Source of the DNA: Ornithinibacillus bavariensis
GTDB lineage: Bacteria; Bacillota; Bacilli; Bacillales; Amphibacillaceae
Direction of reading: 5' to 3'
DNA: 64,000 nt
NCBI RefSeq assembly: GCF_018333235.1
Contig: NZ_BORP01000004.1
Span: 271,434-335,433 of the forward strand
The translations under genes were made by a program, and so were the position numbers. Of this stretch, positions 34,894-45,071 are shown piece by piece. Numbering within the stretch: position 1 is the stretch's first letter; every line of letters begins with the position of its first letter. The notes beneath the pieces were generated by a model that was not told the DNA's origin, made no database searches, and saw nothing but the letters and a program-made list of their open reading frames with translations.

Positions 34894-36009
34894 TTAACGA
34901 TTTTCAATTGGAATGTATTGTTGCGTTGTTGGTCCAACGTATTCTGCACGAGGACGAATTAGGCGGTTATTCGAATATTGCTCTAGGATATGAGCAATCC
35001 AACCTGAAACTCGGCTCATAGCAAAAATTGGTGTAAATAAGTCATGATCAATTCCTAGGCTATGATATACCGAAGCTGAATAAAAGTCTACATTTGCTGG
35101 TAGGCCTTTCTCTTTCTTAATGTAATCCTCAATTTTTACAGACATATTATACCATTTCTCTTGTCCAGTTAAAGTAGTTAATTCTTTCGACATCTTCTGA
35201 AGATGCTTTGCTCTAGGATCACCATTACGATACACACGGTGTCCCATACCCATAATTTTTTCTTTGTTCGCTAGTTTTTCTTTAATGTAAGGCAGTGCAT
35301 TTTCTTCAGTACCTATTTCTGTAAGCATCTTCATAACCTGCTCATTCGCTCCACCATGAAGTGGTCCTTTTAATGCACCGAGAGCAGCAACTATTCCTGA
35401 ATACATGTCGGAAAGTGTTGCTACACATACTCTAGCAGTAAAAGTAGAGGCATTTAGCTCATGATCGGCATGTAGTACTAATGCTTTATCGATGGCTTCT
35501 ACTTCAATCGCATTAGGCTTTTCTCCATTTAGCATATAAAGGAAGTTTTCCGCATAGCTAAGGTCTTTTAAAGGTTTAATTGGTTCTTTTCCTTGTCTAA
35601 TACGGGAAAACGCAGCAATAATAGTAGAGATTTTAGCTTGAATGCGAATCGCTTTACGATGGTTAGCTTCCTCCGTCATTACATCAGCCTCATCATCATA
35701 AAGACCAAGTAAAGAAATAGATGTTCTTAAGGCAGCCATAGGATGAACCTTAGACAAATCATATGAACGTAATTGTTCGATAACCTGCTCAGGAACTTCC
35801 ATGTTATTTGCTAGCTCTTGTTTAAATGCTTGTAGCTCAGCTTGAGTCGGTAATTTTAAATTCCATAGTAAATATACTACTTCCTCAAAGCTTGATTTCT
35901 CAGCTAAATCATCAATTCTATATCCAACATAGGTAAGCTGGTCATCAATAATAGAACTAATGGATGATTGAGTTGCAACAACCCCTTCAAGACCTTTCGT
36001 TGCTGTCAT
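34894..36009 (-). CDS. citZ: Citrate synthase
   Basis: 371 residues of the short Gram-positive type. Catalytic His in LHGGANEQVMKML (binding region), MGMGHRVYRNGDPRAKHL (catalytic His) and DFYSASVYHSLGI (catalytic Asp), with VSGWIAHILEQ near the C-terminus. Condenses oxaloacetate and acetyl-CoA. First gene of citZ-icd-mdh with a 105-nt leader. Confidence 0.97.
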   Translation of the reverse strand: MTATKGLEGVVATQSSISSIIDDQLTYVGYRIDDLAEKSSFEEVVYLLWNLKLPTQAELQAFKQELANNMEVPEQVIEQLRSYDLSKVHPMAALRTSISLLGLYDDEADVMTEEANHRKAIRIQAKISTIIAAFSRIRQGKEPIKPLKDLSYAENFLYMLNGEKPNAIEVEAIDKALVLHADHELNASTFTARVCVATLSDMYSGIVAALGALKGPLHGGANEQVMKMLTEIGTEENALPYIKEKLANKEKIMGMGHRVYRNGDPRAKHLQKMSKELTTLTGQEKWYNMSVKIEDYIKKEKGLPANVDFYSASVYHSLGIDHDLFTPIFAMSRVSGWIAHILEQYSNNRLIRPRAEYVGPTTQQYIPIENR

Positions 36010-36120
36010 GTTAAAACCCTCTCCTTTTTCTATAATGTTCTAACAATAAAGTTGAAAATAATGTTATATTATTACGACAATTTCCTATTATATTCATCGG
36101 ATATTGTCATCCCCAACCTA

Positions 36121-36164
36121 ATTATAAAGGATTCTCCTATTAAAGTGAAATGAAACCGTTTGAA
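36121..36164 (-). promoter_or_regulatory. citZ promoter with an overlapping cre-like site
   Basis: Minus-strand TTCACT (36144-36149), 17-bp spacer, TATAAT (36121-36126). Directly upstream, TGAAACCGTTTGAA (36151-36164) matches the CcpA cre consensus with two mismatches. In B. subtilis citZ is repressed by CcpA and CcpC. The rest of 36010-36459 contains only A/T-rich promoter-like sequence for the divergent ytvI. Confidence 0.55.
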
Positions 36165-36459
36165 TTCCCATAATTTTTATTATCGGAATCTTTATAGTAA
36201 ATAAATATTTCTATCCTTGCATTTACTTATTTATTGACATAGCCAAATTATATTTTCGACGTGAAATCCTTTCAAAGGTTAATTCGTGTAGCCTTTACGA
36301 GGAGCTCATATTTATATTCTTACGAAGTCAACATGTTAGTTTTCTTTAGAAATGAAAAAGACTTTGATTTCTTATGAAGGACTTCAATAATAATCTCCTA
36401 TTTTCTTTCATATAGTTTATTAGTTATTAGTAATTTAATTCAAATGGGGTCTGAAAAAA

Positions 36460-37566
36460 TTGTACAAGCAAATATTGGAACGGTTACTTAGAGGAATATT
36501 AGTCGTGATTATTTTAGTTCTTTCTTATTTCACCTTAAAGCTGTCAATCAACTATATCTTTCCCTTTATTGTAGCTTTTTTTCTTGCGGCAATATTAAAC
36601 CCGTTTGTTACATCGATAGAAGCAAAATGGAGGATTCCTAGATCTCTAGCTACTTTAATTGTTATTTCTACTATATTCCTTATATGTACTGGACTTCTAA
36701 TCCTAATTATTACAGAAGTTATCCAAGGAACTACTTATTTATTAGAAAGAATGCCAATCTATTTTACTTCTCTACTAGAATTTGTAGAGAGCATATTAGA
36801 AGATCATATTTTTCCTTTTTATCAGTCTATTACATCCTACTTTCAATCATTAGATCCATCTCATCAGGCTACCATACAAGAAAACATCGAAAAGTTTGTA
36901 ACAAACTTAGCTGACAATGGAACAAACTTCCTTCAGTCATCTCTATTGCAGATTCCTGAAATTGTAGGTTTTATACCAGGATTACTAACCATATTTATTG
37001 TAGTATGGTTAGCAACATTTATGATCATAAATGACTGGAACAATCTAACAAAAAAATTAATAAACCTTTTACCTAAAAAAATTCATTACTTTTTTATAGA
37101 TTTTCAGCAAGGGGTAAAAAAGGCTTTCTCTGGATATTTAAAGGCACAGCTCATCCTAATACTAATAACAGCTATTCTAATTCTACTAGGGTTGATGCTT
37201 TTAAAAGTTCAACATGCTTTAACAATTGCTCTTTTTGCTGCATTAGTGGACCTGCTACCACTAGTTGGAACGGGAATAATTTTCATTCCATGGATACTAT
37301 TTACTTTTATTACCGGTAATTATTCGTTTTCAATTGCGATTAGTGTTCTATATATGATTGTGATTATTACGAGGCAAGTAATCGAACCTAAAATATTAGC
37401 GACAAGCATAGGTATTAACCCACTCCTAAGTCTCATAATCCTATTTATAACCATCCAAGTCTGGGGAATCATTGGGGTCATTGCTGCCCCATTCATCCTT
37501 ATTATCGCTTATGTCTTATTTCAATCAGGAATATTTCTCAAGCTCTTCCATTTCATTAAAGGCTAA
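36460..37566 (+). CDS. ytvI: AI-2E/PerM-family membrane protein, sporulation protein YtvI
   Basis: 368 residues with about eight transmembrane segments (8-24, 28-48, 62-84, then a soluble stretch from about 85-165 and five further helices). The C-terminal motifs PLVGTGIIFIPWILF and IEPKILATSIGINPLLSLI are typical of the AI-2E family. Length and place beside fxsA, pyk and pfkA match B. subtilis YtvI, annotated as a sporulation integral membrane protein. TTG start with GGGG upstream. Substrate unknown. Confidence 0.9.
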   Translation: MYKQILERLLRGILVVIILVLSYFTLKLSINYIFPFIVAFFLAAILNPFVTSIEAKWRIPRSLATLIVISTIFLICTGLLILIITEVIQGTTYLLERMPIYFTSLLEFVESILEDHIFPFYQSITSYFQSLDPSHQATIQENIEKFVTNLADNGTNFLQSSLLQIPEIVGFIPGLLTIFIVVWLATFMIINDWNNLTKKLINLLPKKIHYFFIDFQQGVKKAFSGYLKAQLILILITAILILLGLMLLKVQHALTIALFAALVDLLPLVGTGIIFIPWILFTFITGNYSFSIAISVLYMIVIITRQVIEPKILATSIGINPLLSLIILFITIQVWGIIGVIAAPFILIIAYVLFQSGIFLKLFHFIKG

Positions 37567-37569
37567 CCA

Positions 37570-37962
37570 TTAGAAGCGACGGAATGTTATTGTCTTCTTA
37601 TCTAATAGCTTTTTAAAGAGAATTAGTAAGAATGGCTTCACTACTCTTCTTGTCCAAGGTAAAACTAATATAAAGCCCATTATATCCGTTATAAACCCTG
37701 GAGATAAAAGGAATACTCCACCAACAAAGATACAAATCCCATCTATAATTTCACGAGTTGGGACTTGGCCGTTATTAATAGCTCGTTGTGCCCGATACCA
37801 GGTTTCGACTCCTTCTTTTTTTGCCAAGGTAATACCTGCTAATCCAGTAAGCAAGATTAATCCTACAACCCACCATGGTCCTATTAATCCGCCTGCCCAT
37901 ACAAAAACCCCAATTTCAGCTGCACCTAAAAGTAGAAATACTAATAAGAATCCTCTCACCAA
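37570..37962 (-). CDS. fxsA: FxsA family membrane protein
   Basis: 130 residues with three or four helices (2-23, 26-44, 75-101). Family motifs are EIGVFVWAGGLIGPWW, LTGLAGITLAKKEGVETWYRAQRAINNGQVP and GGVFLLSPGFITDIMGFILVLPWTR. The E. coli homologue was described as suppressing F exclusion of phage T7; its role in Bacilli is unknown. Convergent with ytvI, 3 bp apart. Confidence 0.93.
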   Translation of the reverse strand: MVRGFLLVFLLLGAAEIGVFVWAGGLIGPWWVVGLILLTGLAGITLAKKEGVETWYRAQRAINNGQVPTREIIDGICIFVGGVFLLSPGFITDIMGFILVLPWTRRVVKPFLLILFKKLLDKKTITFRRF

Positions 37963-37986
37963 TATCCCCTCCCCTTTGATATAGGA

Positions 37987-38010
37987 AAAAGAAGGGAATC
38001 ATCCCTTCTT
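37987..38010 (-). terminator. Terminator of pfkA-pyk
   Basis: Stem AAGAAGGG/CCCTTCTT around 37989-38010, with TTTTTCC on the minus-strand 3' side. Confidence 0.8.
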
Positions 38011-38017
38011 CCATTCT

Positions 38018-39778
38018 CTATAGAACTCCTGCATGTCCTTTATAGATGTCGCCTTTTGTTCCATCAATCGTGATATCTTCACCATCATTTATTTGTTCGA
38101 ATGCATTACTCACACCTACAATGACTGGAATACCTAAGCTTAATCCAACCACTGCAGCATGTGAAGTTAGTCCACCTTCTGTTGTAATAAGTCCGCTAGC
38201 CAATTCAATGGCAGGCATCATATCACGGTCGGTACCATAAGTAACAATGATATCGCCTTGCTTTACTTTTTCAAGTGCTTCGTTTGCATTTTTAACAATT
38301 ACAGCACGGCCATAGGTACTTTTCTTACCGATACCTTGTCCCTTGGCAATCACATCTCCAATGATATGCACCTTCATTAAATTCGTTGTACCTGCTTCTC
38401 CTACTGGAACACCAGCTGTAATGACCACTCTGTCCCCACGTTTTAAAAGATTTGTTTCAAGTCCTTTTTCAATCGCGACATCAAGCATCTCGTCTGTTGA
38501 AGCAGCTCTTCCACCAGACACGGCATGAACACCCCATACTAGGGAGAGATGACGATTCACTTGTTCACTATAAGTAACTGCAACAATAGGTGCCTTAGGG
38601 CGATATTTTGCTATCATACGAGCAGTATGTCCACTTTCCGTTGGAGTCACTATTGCACTAGCAGATAAATTCATTGCTGTATGAGTAACGGATTGACTAA
38701 TTGCATCAGTAATTGTCATATCAACTGATTGACTACGGTTTTTAAGAATTGCTTCATGGTTCAGTGCTGTTTCTGCCTTAACTGCAATATTATGCATTGT
38801 TTTTACCGATTCAACAGGATAATTACCAGCTGCAGTTTCACCAGATAGCATAATCGCATCTGTTCCGTCAAATATCGCATTTGCAACATCTGAAGCCTCT
38901 GCCCTTGTAGGACGAGGATTCCGTTGCATCGAATCAAGCATTTGTGTTGCAGTAATTACTGGCTTACCTACTGTATTGCATTTTCGGATTAGTTGTTTTT
39001 GGACAAGTGGAACATCCTCAGCAGGGATTTCTACACCTAGGTCACCACGAGCAACCATTAAACCATCACTAACCTCTAAAATACTATCGATATTATCTAC
39101 ACCCTCTTGGTTTTCAATCTTAGGGATTATTTGGATATGGTTTGCATTATGTTTTTCCAATAACTCTCTAATCTCCAAAATATCTGATGGTCTGCGAACA
39201 AAGGAAGCAGCAATAAAGTCAATGTCCTGCTCAATACCGAACTCGATATCCTTCGCGTCCTTATCCGTAATCCCTGGTAACTGAACGGAAACATTAGGAA
39301 CGTTTACTCCTTTTTTATTCTTAATTAACCCCGAGTTAAGTGCTACCGTTTTTAGTTCATCATTTCCTTTATCAATATCAACCACTTCAAGCTCTATTAA
39401 GCCATCGTCAAGTAGTATTCTTGATCCAACATGAACATCGTCAATTAATCCTGGATATGTAATGGAGAAGCGCTCTTTTGTTCCTTCCACTTCCTTCATT
39501 GAAATATAAACGGTGTTTCCTTGAATCAATTCAGCTTGTCCATCCTTAAAGTTCCCAGTTCTTATTTCTGGTCCCTTCGTATCCAGTAAAATCGCAACAG
39601 TCTTCCCTGTATTTTTAGCTGCTTCACGGATATTTCTGATACGTGCACCATGCTCCTCAAAATCACCATGCGAAAAATTAAGTCGGGCTACATTCATTCC
39701 CGCATTAATTAGATTTTCTAATGTTTCAACTGATTCTGAAGCTGGTCCAATCGTACATACAATTTTTGTCCTTCTCAT
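38018..39778 (-). CDS. pyk: Pyruvate kinase with C-terminal PEP-utiliser domain
   Basis: 586 residues. (beta/alpha)8 barrel with [23 protein letters not shown] and the catalytic Lys in [22 protein letters not shown] and ATQMLDSM follow, then the C domain and a C-terminal PEPut phosphohistidine-like domain (about 475-586, [12 protein letters not shown]) usual in Bacillus. Makes pyruvate and ATP from PEP. 57 bp downstream of pfkA. Confidence 0.97.
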   Translation of the reverse strand: MRRTKIVCTIGPASESVETLENLINAGMNVARLNFSHGDFEEHGARIRNIREAAKNTGKTVAILLDTKGPEIRTGNFKDGQAELIQGNTVYISMKEVEGTKERFSITYPGLIDDVHVGSRILLDDGLIELEVVDIDKGNDELKTVALNSGLIKNKKGVNVPNVSVQLPGITDKDAKDIEFGIEQDIDFIAASFVRRPSDILEIRELLEKHNANHIQIIPKIENQEGVDNIDSILEVSDGLMVARGDLGVEIPAEDVPLVQKQLIRKCNTVGKPVITATQMLDSMQRNPRPTRAEASDVANAIFDGTDAIMLSGETAAGNYPVESVKTMHNIAVKAETALNHEAILKNRSQSVDMTITDAISQSVTHTAMNLSASAIVTPTESGHTARMIAKYRPKAPIVAVTYSEQVNRHLSLVWGVHAVSGGRAASTDEMLDVAIEKGLETNLLKRGDRVVITAGVPVGEAGTTNLMKVHIIGDVIAKGQGIGKKSTYGRAVIVKNANEALEKVKQGDIIVTYGTDRDMMPAIELASGLITTEGGLTSHAAVVGLSLGIPVIVGVSNAFEQINDGEDITIDGTKGDIYKGHAGVL

Positions 39779-39834
39779 AAAAAAATCCTCCTTAAAACGT
39801 TACATTCTCTTTTAAACATACTTAAATTCGTTTA

Positions 39835-40821
<987 letters not shown>

Positions 40822-41040
40822 CTAAAGTAGTATATACTTCTTCTATCTTATTTACTTATGTATTTAACAGTTGTCCATAGGGTTCCCTTCTTAATACAAG
40901 ATAAGACTTGTATCTTAAAATATCAATCAAAAACCTTCTAATTTCAAAATAAATTTATATATGTTTTACTGTTTAAAAGTTCTACGGCGAATTAGTAAAA
41001 CACATTAACAATAGGACATACTCTATTAGCAAACAGCCAA

Positions 41041-41083
41041 TAAAAGACATAAGGACTGACAATTGTCAGCCTTATGTCTTTTA
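41041..41083 (-). terminator. Terminator of accD-accA
   Basis: Long near-perfect stem TAAAAGACATAAGG/CCTTATGTCTTTTA (41041-41054, 41070-41083) enclosing CTGACAATTGTCAG. The minus side ends in TTTTATTGG. Confidence 0.9.
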
Positions 41084-42037
41084 TCATTCCTTAAAATCTC
41101 CAATTTGTTTATATTTTTCCCAGCGATTCTCTAATAGTTCTTCTGTTGTTAAATCAGCTAGCTCTTTTAATGCCTTCTCGATAACAGCATCCATATTCTT
41201 TGCTTGTTGTTCGATATCTCGGTGAGCACCACCCTTTGGCTCTGGAACTATCTCATCAATAATACCTAGCTCAAATAGGTCTGGGGCAGTTATTTTCATC
41301 GATTCAGCTGCCTTCTGTGCTAGGCCTGCATCCTTCCATAACAATGCAGCAGCACCTTCTGGTGAGATGACAGAATAGGTGGAATTCTCCAACATAAATA
41401 TGCGATCACCAACACCTAAGGCAAGCGCTCCACCACTTCCACCTTCCCCAATAACGATGCAGATGATAGGAACTTTTAGTCCAGCCATTTCCATTAAGTT
41501 TCTGGCAATAGCTTCACTTTGACCTCGCTCTTCGGATTCTTTACCAGGATCTGCACCTTTCGTATCAATAAAACAAATAATAGGACGATTAAATTTTTCT
41601 GCTTGTTTCATATGTCTTAACGCTTTTCTATATCCTTCTGGGTGTGGCATTCCAAAGTTTCTACGAATATTTTCTTTCGTGTTTTTCCCACGTTGATGCC
41701 CAATTACGGTTATAGGTACTTCCTTATAGTAAGCAATACCAGTAACGATAGCTTCATCATCGCCAAAGGTACGATCACCATGAAACTCCAAAAAGTCTGT
41801 GAATAATTCAGAAATATAGTCTAGCGTTGTTGGTCTATCCTGGTGTCTTGCCATTTGAACACGTTGCCATGGCTTTAAATTGCCATATATATTATCTTCC
41901 AGCTCTGCTAATCGTTTTTCCAATGTAGCAATTTCATCTGTTAAATCAATTTCACTTTCACCGGTGAATTTCTTTAGCTCGGCAATCTTTTCTTTTAAAT
42001 TCATTATCGGCTTTTCAAATTCTAGTATTTGCTTCAT
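41084..42037 (-). CDS. accA: Acetyl-CoA carboxylase carboxyltransferase subunit alpha
   Basis: 317 residues. N-terminal coiled coil (about 10-50), then the crotonase-like core with [37 protein letters not shown] and [16 protein letters not shown]. With AccD it transfers carboxyl from carboxybiotin to acetyl-CoA, giving malonyl-CoA. The ATG overlaps accD's stop by 4 bp. Confidence 0.97.
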   Translation of the reverse strand: MKQILEFEKPIMNLKEKIAELKKFTGESEIDLTDEIATLEKRLAELEDNIYGNLKPWQRVQMARHQDRPTTLDYISELFTDFLEFHGDRTFGDDEAIVTGIAYYKEVPITVIGHQRGKNTKENIRRNFGMPHPEGYRKALRHMKQAEKFNRPIICFIDTKGADPGKESEERGQSEAIARNLMEMAGLKVPIICIVIGEGGSGGALALGVGDRIFMLENSTYSVISPEGAAALLWKDAGLAQKAAESMKITAPDLFELGIIDEIVPEPKGGAHRDIEQQAKNMDAVIEKALKELADLTTEELLENRWEKYKQIGDFKE

Positions 42038-42894
42038 TCAGGACTACCACCCTTCTGATGCATCTTGAGAAGTGTTCCTAATACTTGTTTCATATCATGA
42101 CGGTGAATTACTTGATCCAATTGACCATGCTTTAATAAAAATTCTGCTGTCTGAAAATCGTCTGGTAGCTTTTCTCTTGTTGTCTGTTCAATTATACGTC
42201 TACCAGCAAATCCAATTAATGCCCCTGGTTCAGCAAAATTATAATCCCCTAATGAAGCAAAACTAGCAGAAACCCCTCCTGTTGTCGGGTGAGTCATTAC
42301 GGAAATCATGAGACCACCAGATTCTGAGAAGCGGCTAATTGCAACAGAAGTCTTAGACATTTGCATGAGGCTGAGAACACCTTCCTGCATTCTGGCACCC
42401 CCAGAAGCTGTAAAAATAATGAATGGCAATGATTCCTTTCGAGCATTTTCAATTGCCCTAGCAATCTTTTCACCAACTACAGAACCCATACTTCCCATTC
42501 TAAATCTAGCATCCATTACAGCAAATGCAGTAGCCTGTCCATCAATGTCCCCTTTACCTGTCACAACTGCCTCATTTAAGCCCGTTTTTTCTCGGTCTTT
42601 TTCCAATTTAGCCTCATATCCAGGAAAATGAAGTGGATTTGTAGCAATCATACCCTGATCCCATTCTGTAAATGAACCCTCATCAAACAAACTATTAATA
42701 CGTTCCCAAGCATCTAATTGATGATGGTGTCCACAATTGGGACAAACATTGAGATTGTTAATCATTTCTTTTCTATAGAAAATTTTATAACATTTATCAC
42801 ATTTTTTCATAAGTCCTTCAGGAATATCGACTTTTGACTCTCCACTAGGAATCGTTGCGTATTTCCTTTTCTTGTTAAAAAGATCTTTAAGCAA
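42034..42894 (-). CDS. accD: Acetyl-CoA carboxylase carboxyltransferase subunit beta
   Basis: 286 residues. Zinc finger [23 protein letters not shown] in two CxxC pairs (about 33-55), then the crotonase-like fold with [18 protein letters not shown] and [15 protein letters not shown]. Partner of accA in one operon. Start at [12 protein letters not shown]. Confidence 0.97.
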   Translation of the reverse strand: MLKDLFNKKRKYATIPSGESKVDIPEGLMKKCDKCYKIFYRKEMINNLNVCPNCGHHHQLDAWERINSLFDEGSFTEWDQGMIATNPLHFPGYEAKLEKDREKTGLNEAVVTGKGDIDGQATAFAVMDARFRMGSMGSVVGEKIARAIENARKESLPFIIFTASGGARMQEGVLSLMQMSKTSVAISRFSESGGLMISVMTHPTTGGVSASFASLGDYNFAEPGALIGFAGRRIIEQTTREKLPDDFQTAEFLLKHGQLDQVIHRHDMKQVLGTLLKMHQKGGSPE

Positions 42895-43064
42895 TATAAG
42901 TCCCCCTTATCATTACACCAAATGCTACTTTTAATGGATTTATGATTGCATCATAGATTATTTTCAAACCCGATTATTCTACTATACAGCAAGTCTAACC
43001 AAAAATGCTGTCGTTAATAGTCGAAGAAAAAACTTTTCTCAAAGATAATAGATAAGATTAATAA

Positions 43065-43688
43065 TTACATTATATTAGGCATTTTTTCTTCTAAAAATAG
43101 ACCTTCAATCGCAGCTATTCGGTTTGATTTATAAATATTTAATAGTCTATGATAAAAATCATTTGAATAATGGACATTTAGATTATGTGTATATTCATCT
43201 ATTAATCCCCATATGCGAGCTAAAAAGTGATTTTCAGTTAATGCAAATAATAAACTAAAAAAAGTAAAATGCTGCTCTCTAGTACTTAAATCGGGATTAT
43301 TAATAAGATTTTGTAACTGCCCTACAACTGATTCATCCATTTTGGTAAAAACTAGCTTTGCTGCTTCTTTTTCTAATAGCATTTTTACTGCTATTAGTTC
43401 TTTTTTCGGTGTATTTTCCTTTAAGACAAAGGAAGATAATAGTTCAACGGTCTGATATGGCCGATATTCACTTAAGAAAGTACCTTCTCCATGTCTTGTT
43501 TCGATAATACCTAATAATTCCATTGCCCTTAATGCTTCTCGAACAGAAGACCTTCCTGCACCAAGTTTTTCTGCTAGCTCTCTTTCAGATGGGAGCTTAT
43601 CCCCAGGGCTTAAATTATGGAATTCTATAAAATTCCGAACTTCATGAAGAACTTCCTGATATACCTTTTGCTTTGGTGACATGGACAT
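43065..43688 (-). CDS. GntR family regulator, FadR subfamily
   Basis: About 207 residues. Winged HTH with LSPGDKLPSERELAEKLGAGRSSVREALRAMELLGIIETRHGEGTFL (about residues 22-68), followed by an all-helical FCD-type effector domain, shorter than typical and without an obvious metal-binding His set. I choose ATG 43688 (MSMSPKQKVY), 11 nt after AGGAG; an in-frame TTG lies at 43715. It lies between malic enzyme and accD on the same strand, so control of malate or acetyl-CoA metabolism is a reasonable guess. The ligand is unknown. Confidence 0.87.
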   Translation of the reverse strand: MSMSPKQKVYQEVLHEVRNFIEFHNLSPGDKLPSERELAEKLGAGRSSVREALRAMELLGIIETRHGEGTFLSEYRPYQTVELLSSFVLKENTPKKELIAVKMLLEKEAAKLVFTKMDESVVGQLQNLINNPDLSTREQHFTFFSLLFALTENHFLARIWGLIDEYTHNLNVHYSNDFYHRLLNIYKSNRIAAIEGLFLEEKMPNIM

Positions 43689-43752
43689 ACCATGCTTCAC
43701 TCCTTCCTGAGCCAAACCGATTGGTTACTTGGAAAGGGGTTTTGTTATCATT

Positions 43753-44979
43753 TTATATTTTTGCTAGTTTTCTTGTTTTTTCAGCTACATCCTCAGGGTT
43801 TACTTGCGTACGAGCAACGCCTGATTCCATTGCTGCTTTTGCTACCTCAGAAGCAACTAAAGGTGCTACTCTTGGATCAAACGGTGCTGGTATCACATAA
43901 TCCTCATTTAGTTCTTCATCTGTTATCAAAGAGGCAATAGCCTTAGCTGCGGCTACCTTCATTTTTTCATTGATACGTGTTGCACGAACATCTAAAGCTC
44001 CGCGGAAGATTCCTGGAAAAGCAAGGACATTATTTACTTGATTTGGAAAATCAGAACGTCCTGTCCCAATTACTTTAGCACCAGCATCTTTCGCAGTCTC
44101 TGGCATTATTTCTGGATCAGGATTTGCCATAGCAAATATGATGGAATCGGTATTCATTTTGTTAACCATTTCTTTGGTTAAAGCGCCTCCGACGGATACA
44201 CCAATAAATACATCTGCCCCTTCAATCACTTCTTCCAATGTTCCTTCTCTTTTATCGAGGTTCGTAATTTTTGCAACCGCTTCCTTTACTTCATTCATTC
44301 CATAAGAACGGCCTTCAAAAATTGCGCCACGAGAATCACACATGATCATATCCCGAACACCAAAGTTGTATAGTAATTTAATAATAGCAATCCCCGCTGC
44401 TCCAGCGCCATTCGCTACTACTTTGATTTCGGAAAATGACTTGCCAACTAATTTCAATGCATTAATAAGTCCTGCTACGGTAACAATTGCGGTACCATGC
44501 TGGTCATCGTGGAAGATGGGGATATTCATTTCTTTTTTTAATCTTTCTTCGATGATAAAGCAGTTTGGTGCAGCAATATCCTCAAGATTTACACCGCCAA
44601 AGGTAGGTTCCATTAACTTAACTGTTCTAACTATCTCATCTACATTTTGTGTGTCCAAGCAAATAGGAAAGGAATCCACACCAGCAAAGCTTTTGAACAA
44701 AACGGCCTTCCCTTCCATAACAGGTAGTGCAGCCTCTGGACCAATATTCCCTAGACCTAGTACAGCCGAACCATCACTAACAACGGCAACCATATTTCCT
44801 TTCATGGTATATTCGTATACTAGTTCTTTCCGGTCATGAATTTCTTTACATGGCTCGGCAACACCTGGGGAGTATGCTAAGCTTAAATCGCTTGCATTAC
44901 GGACTGGAACCTTAGCGGTGGTTTCCAATTTTCCTTTATTCATCTTGTGCATATGCAATGCTTCATCTCTCAAGTTCAC
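43753..44979 (-). CDS. ytsJ: Malic enzyme (NADP-type, YtsJ-like)
   Basis: 408 residues. SLAYSPGVAEPC (catalytic Tyr), GKAVLFKSFAGVDSFPICLDTQ in pieces around the catalytic Lys, IFHDDQHGTAIV (metal Asps) and nucleotide loop VANGAGAAGIAI. It decarboxylates malate to pyruvate. Length and position beside dnaE and accD match B. subtilis YtsJ, the NADP-linked enzyme; the cofactor is inferred. GTG start with AAGGAGCG upstream. Confidence 0.94.
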   Translation of the reverse strand: MNLRDEALHMHKMNKGKLETTAKVPVRNASDLSLAYSPGVAEPCKEIHDRKELVYEYTMKGNMVAVVSDGSAVLGLGNIGPEAALPVMEGKAVLFKSFAGVDSFPICLDTQNVDEIVRTVKLMEPTFGGVNLEDIAAPNCFIIEERLKKEMNIPIFHDDQHGTAIVTVAGLINALKLVGKSFSEIKVVANGAGAAGIAIIKLLYNFGVRDMIMCDSRGAIFEGRSYGMNEVKEAVAKITNLDKREGTLEEVIEGADVFIGVSVGGALTKEMVNKMNTDSIIFAMANPDPEIMPETAKDAGAKVIGTGRSDFPNQVNNVLAFPGIFRGALDVRATRINEKMKVAAAKAIASLITDEELNEDYVIPAPFDPRVAPLVASEVAKAAMESGVARTQVNPEDVAEKTRKLAKI

Positions 44980-45071
44980 TTTTTTACGCTCCTTTTTGTA
45001 GCCTAAGCGTTAGTGGTCAGACCACTTAACTACTCCATTATAACAAAATGAATTAGTCTGTAAAGAATGGT

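Noticed and set aside
44342..44839. 165-codon plus-strand frame opposite malic enzyme
   Set aside because: Shadow of the malic enzyme coding frame with no translation signals.
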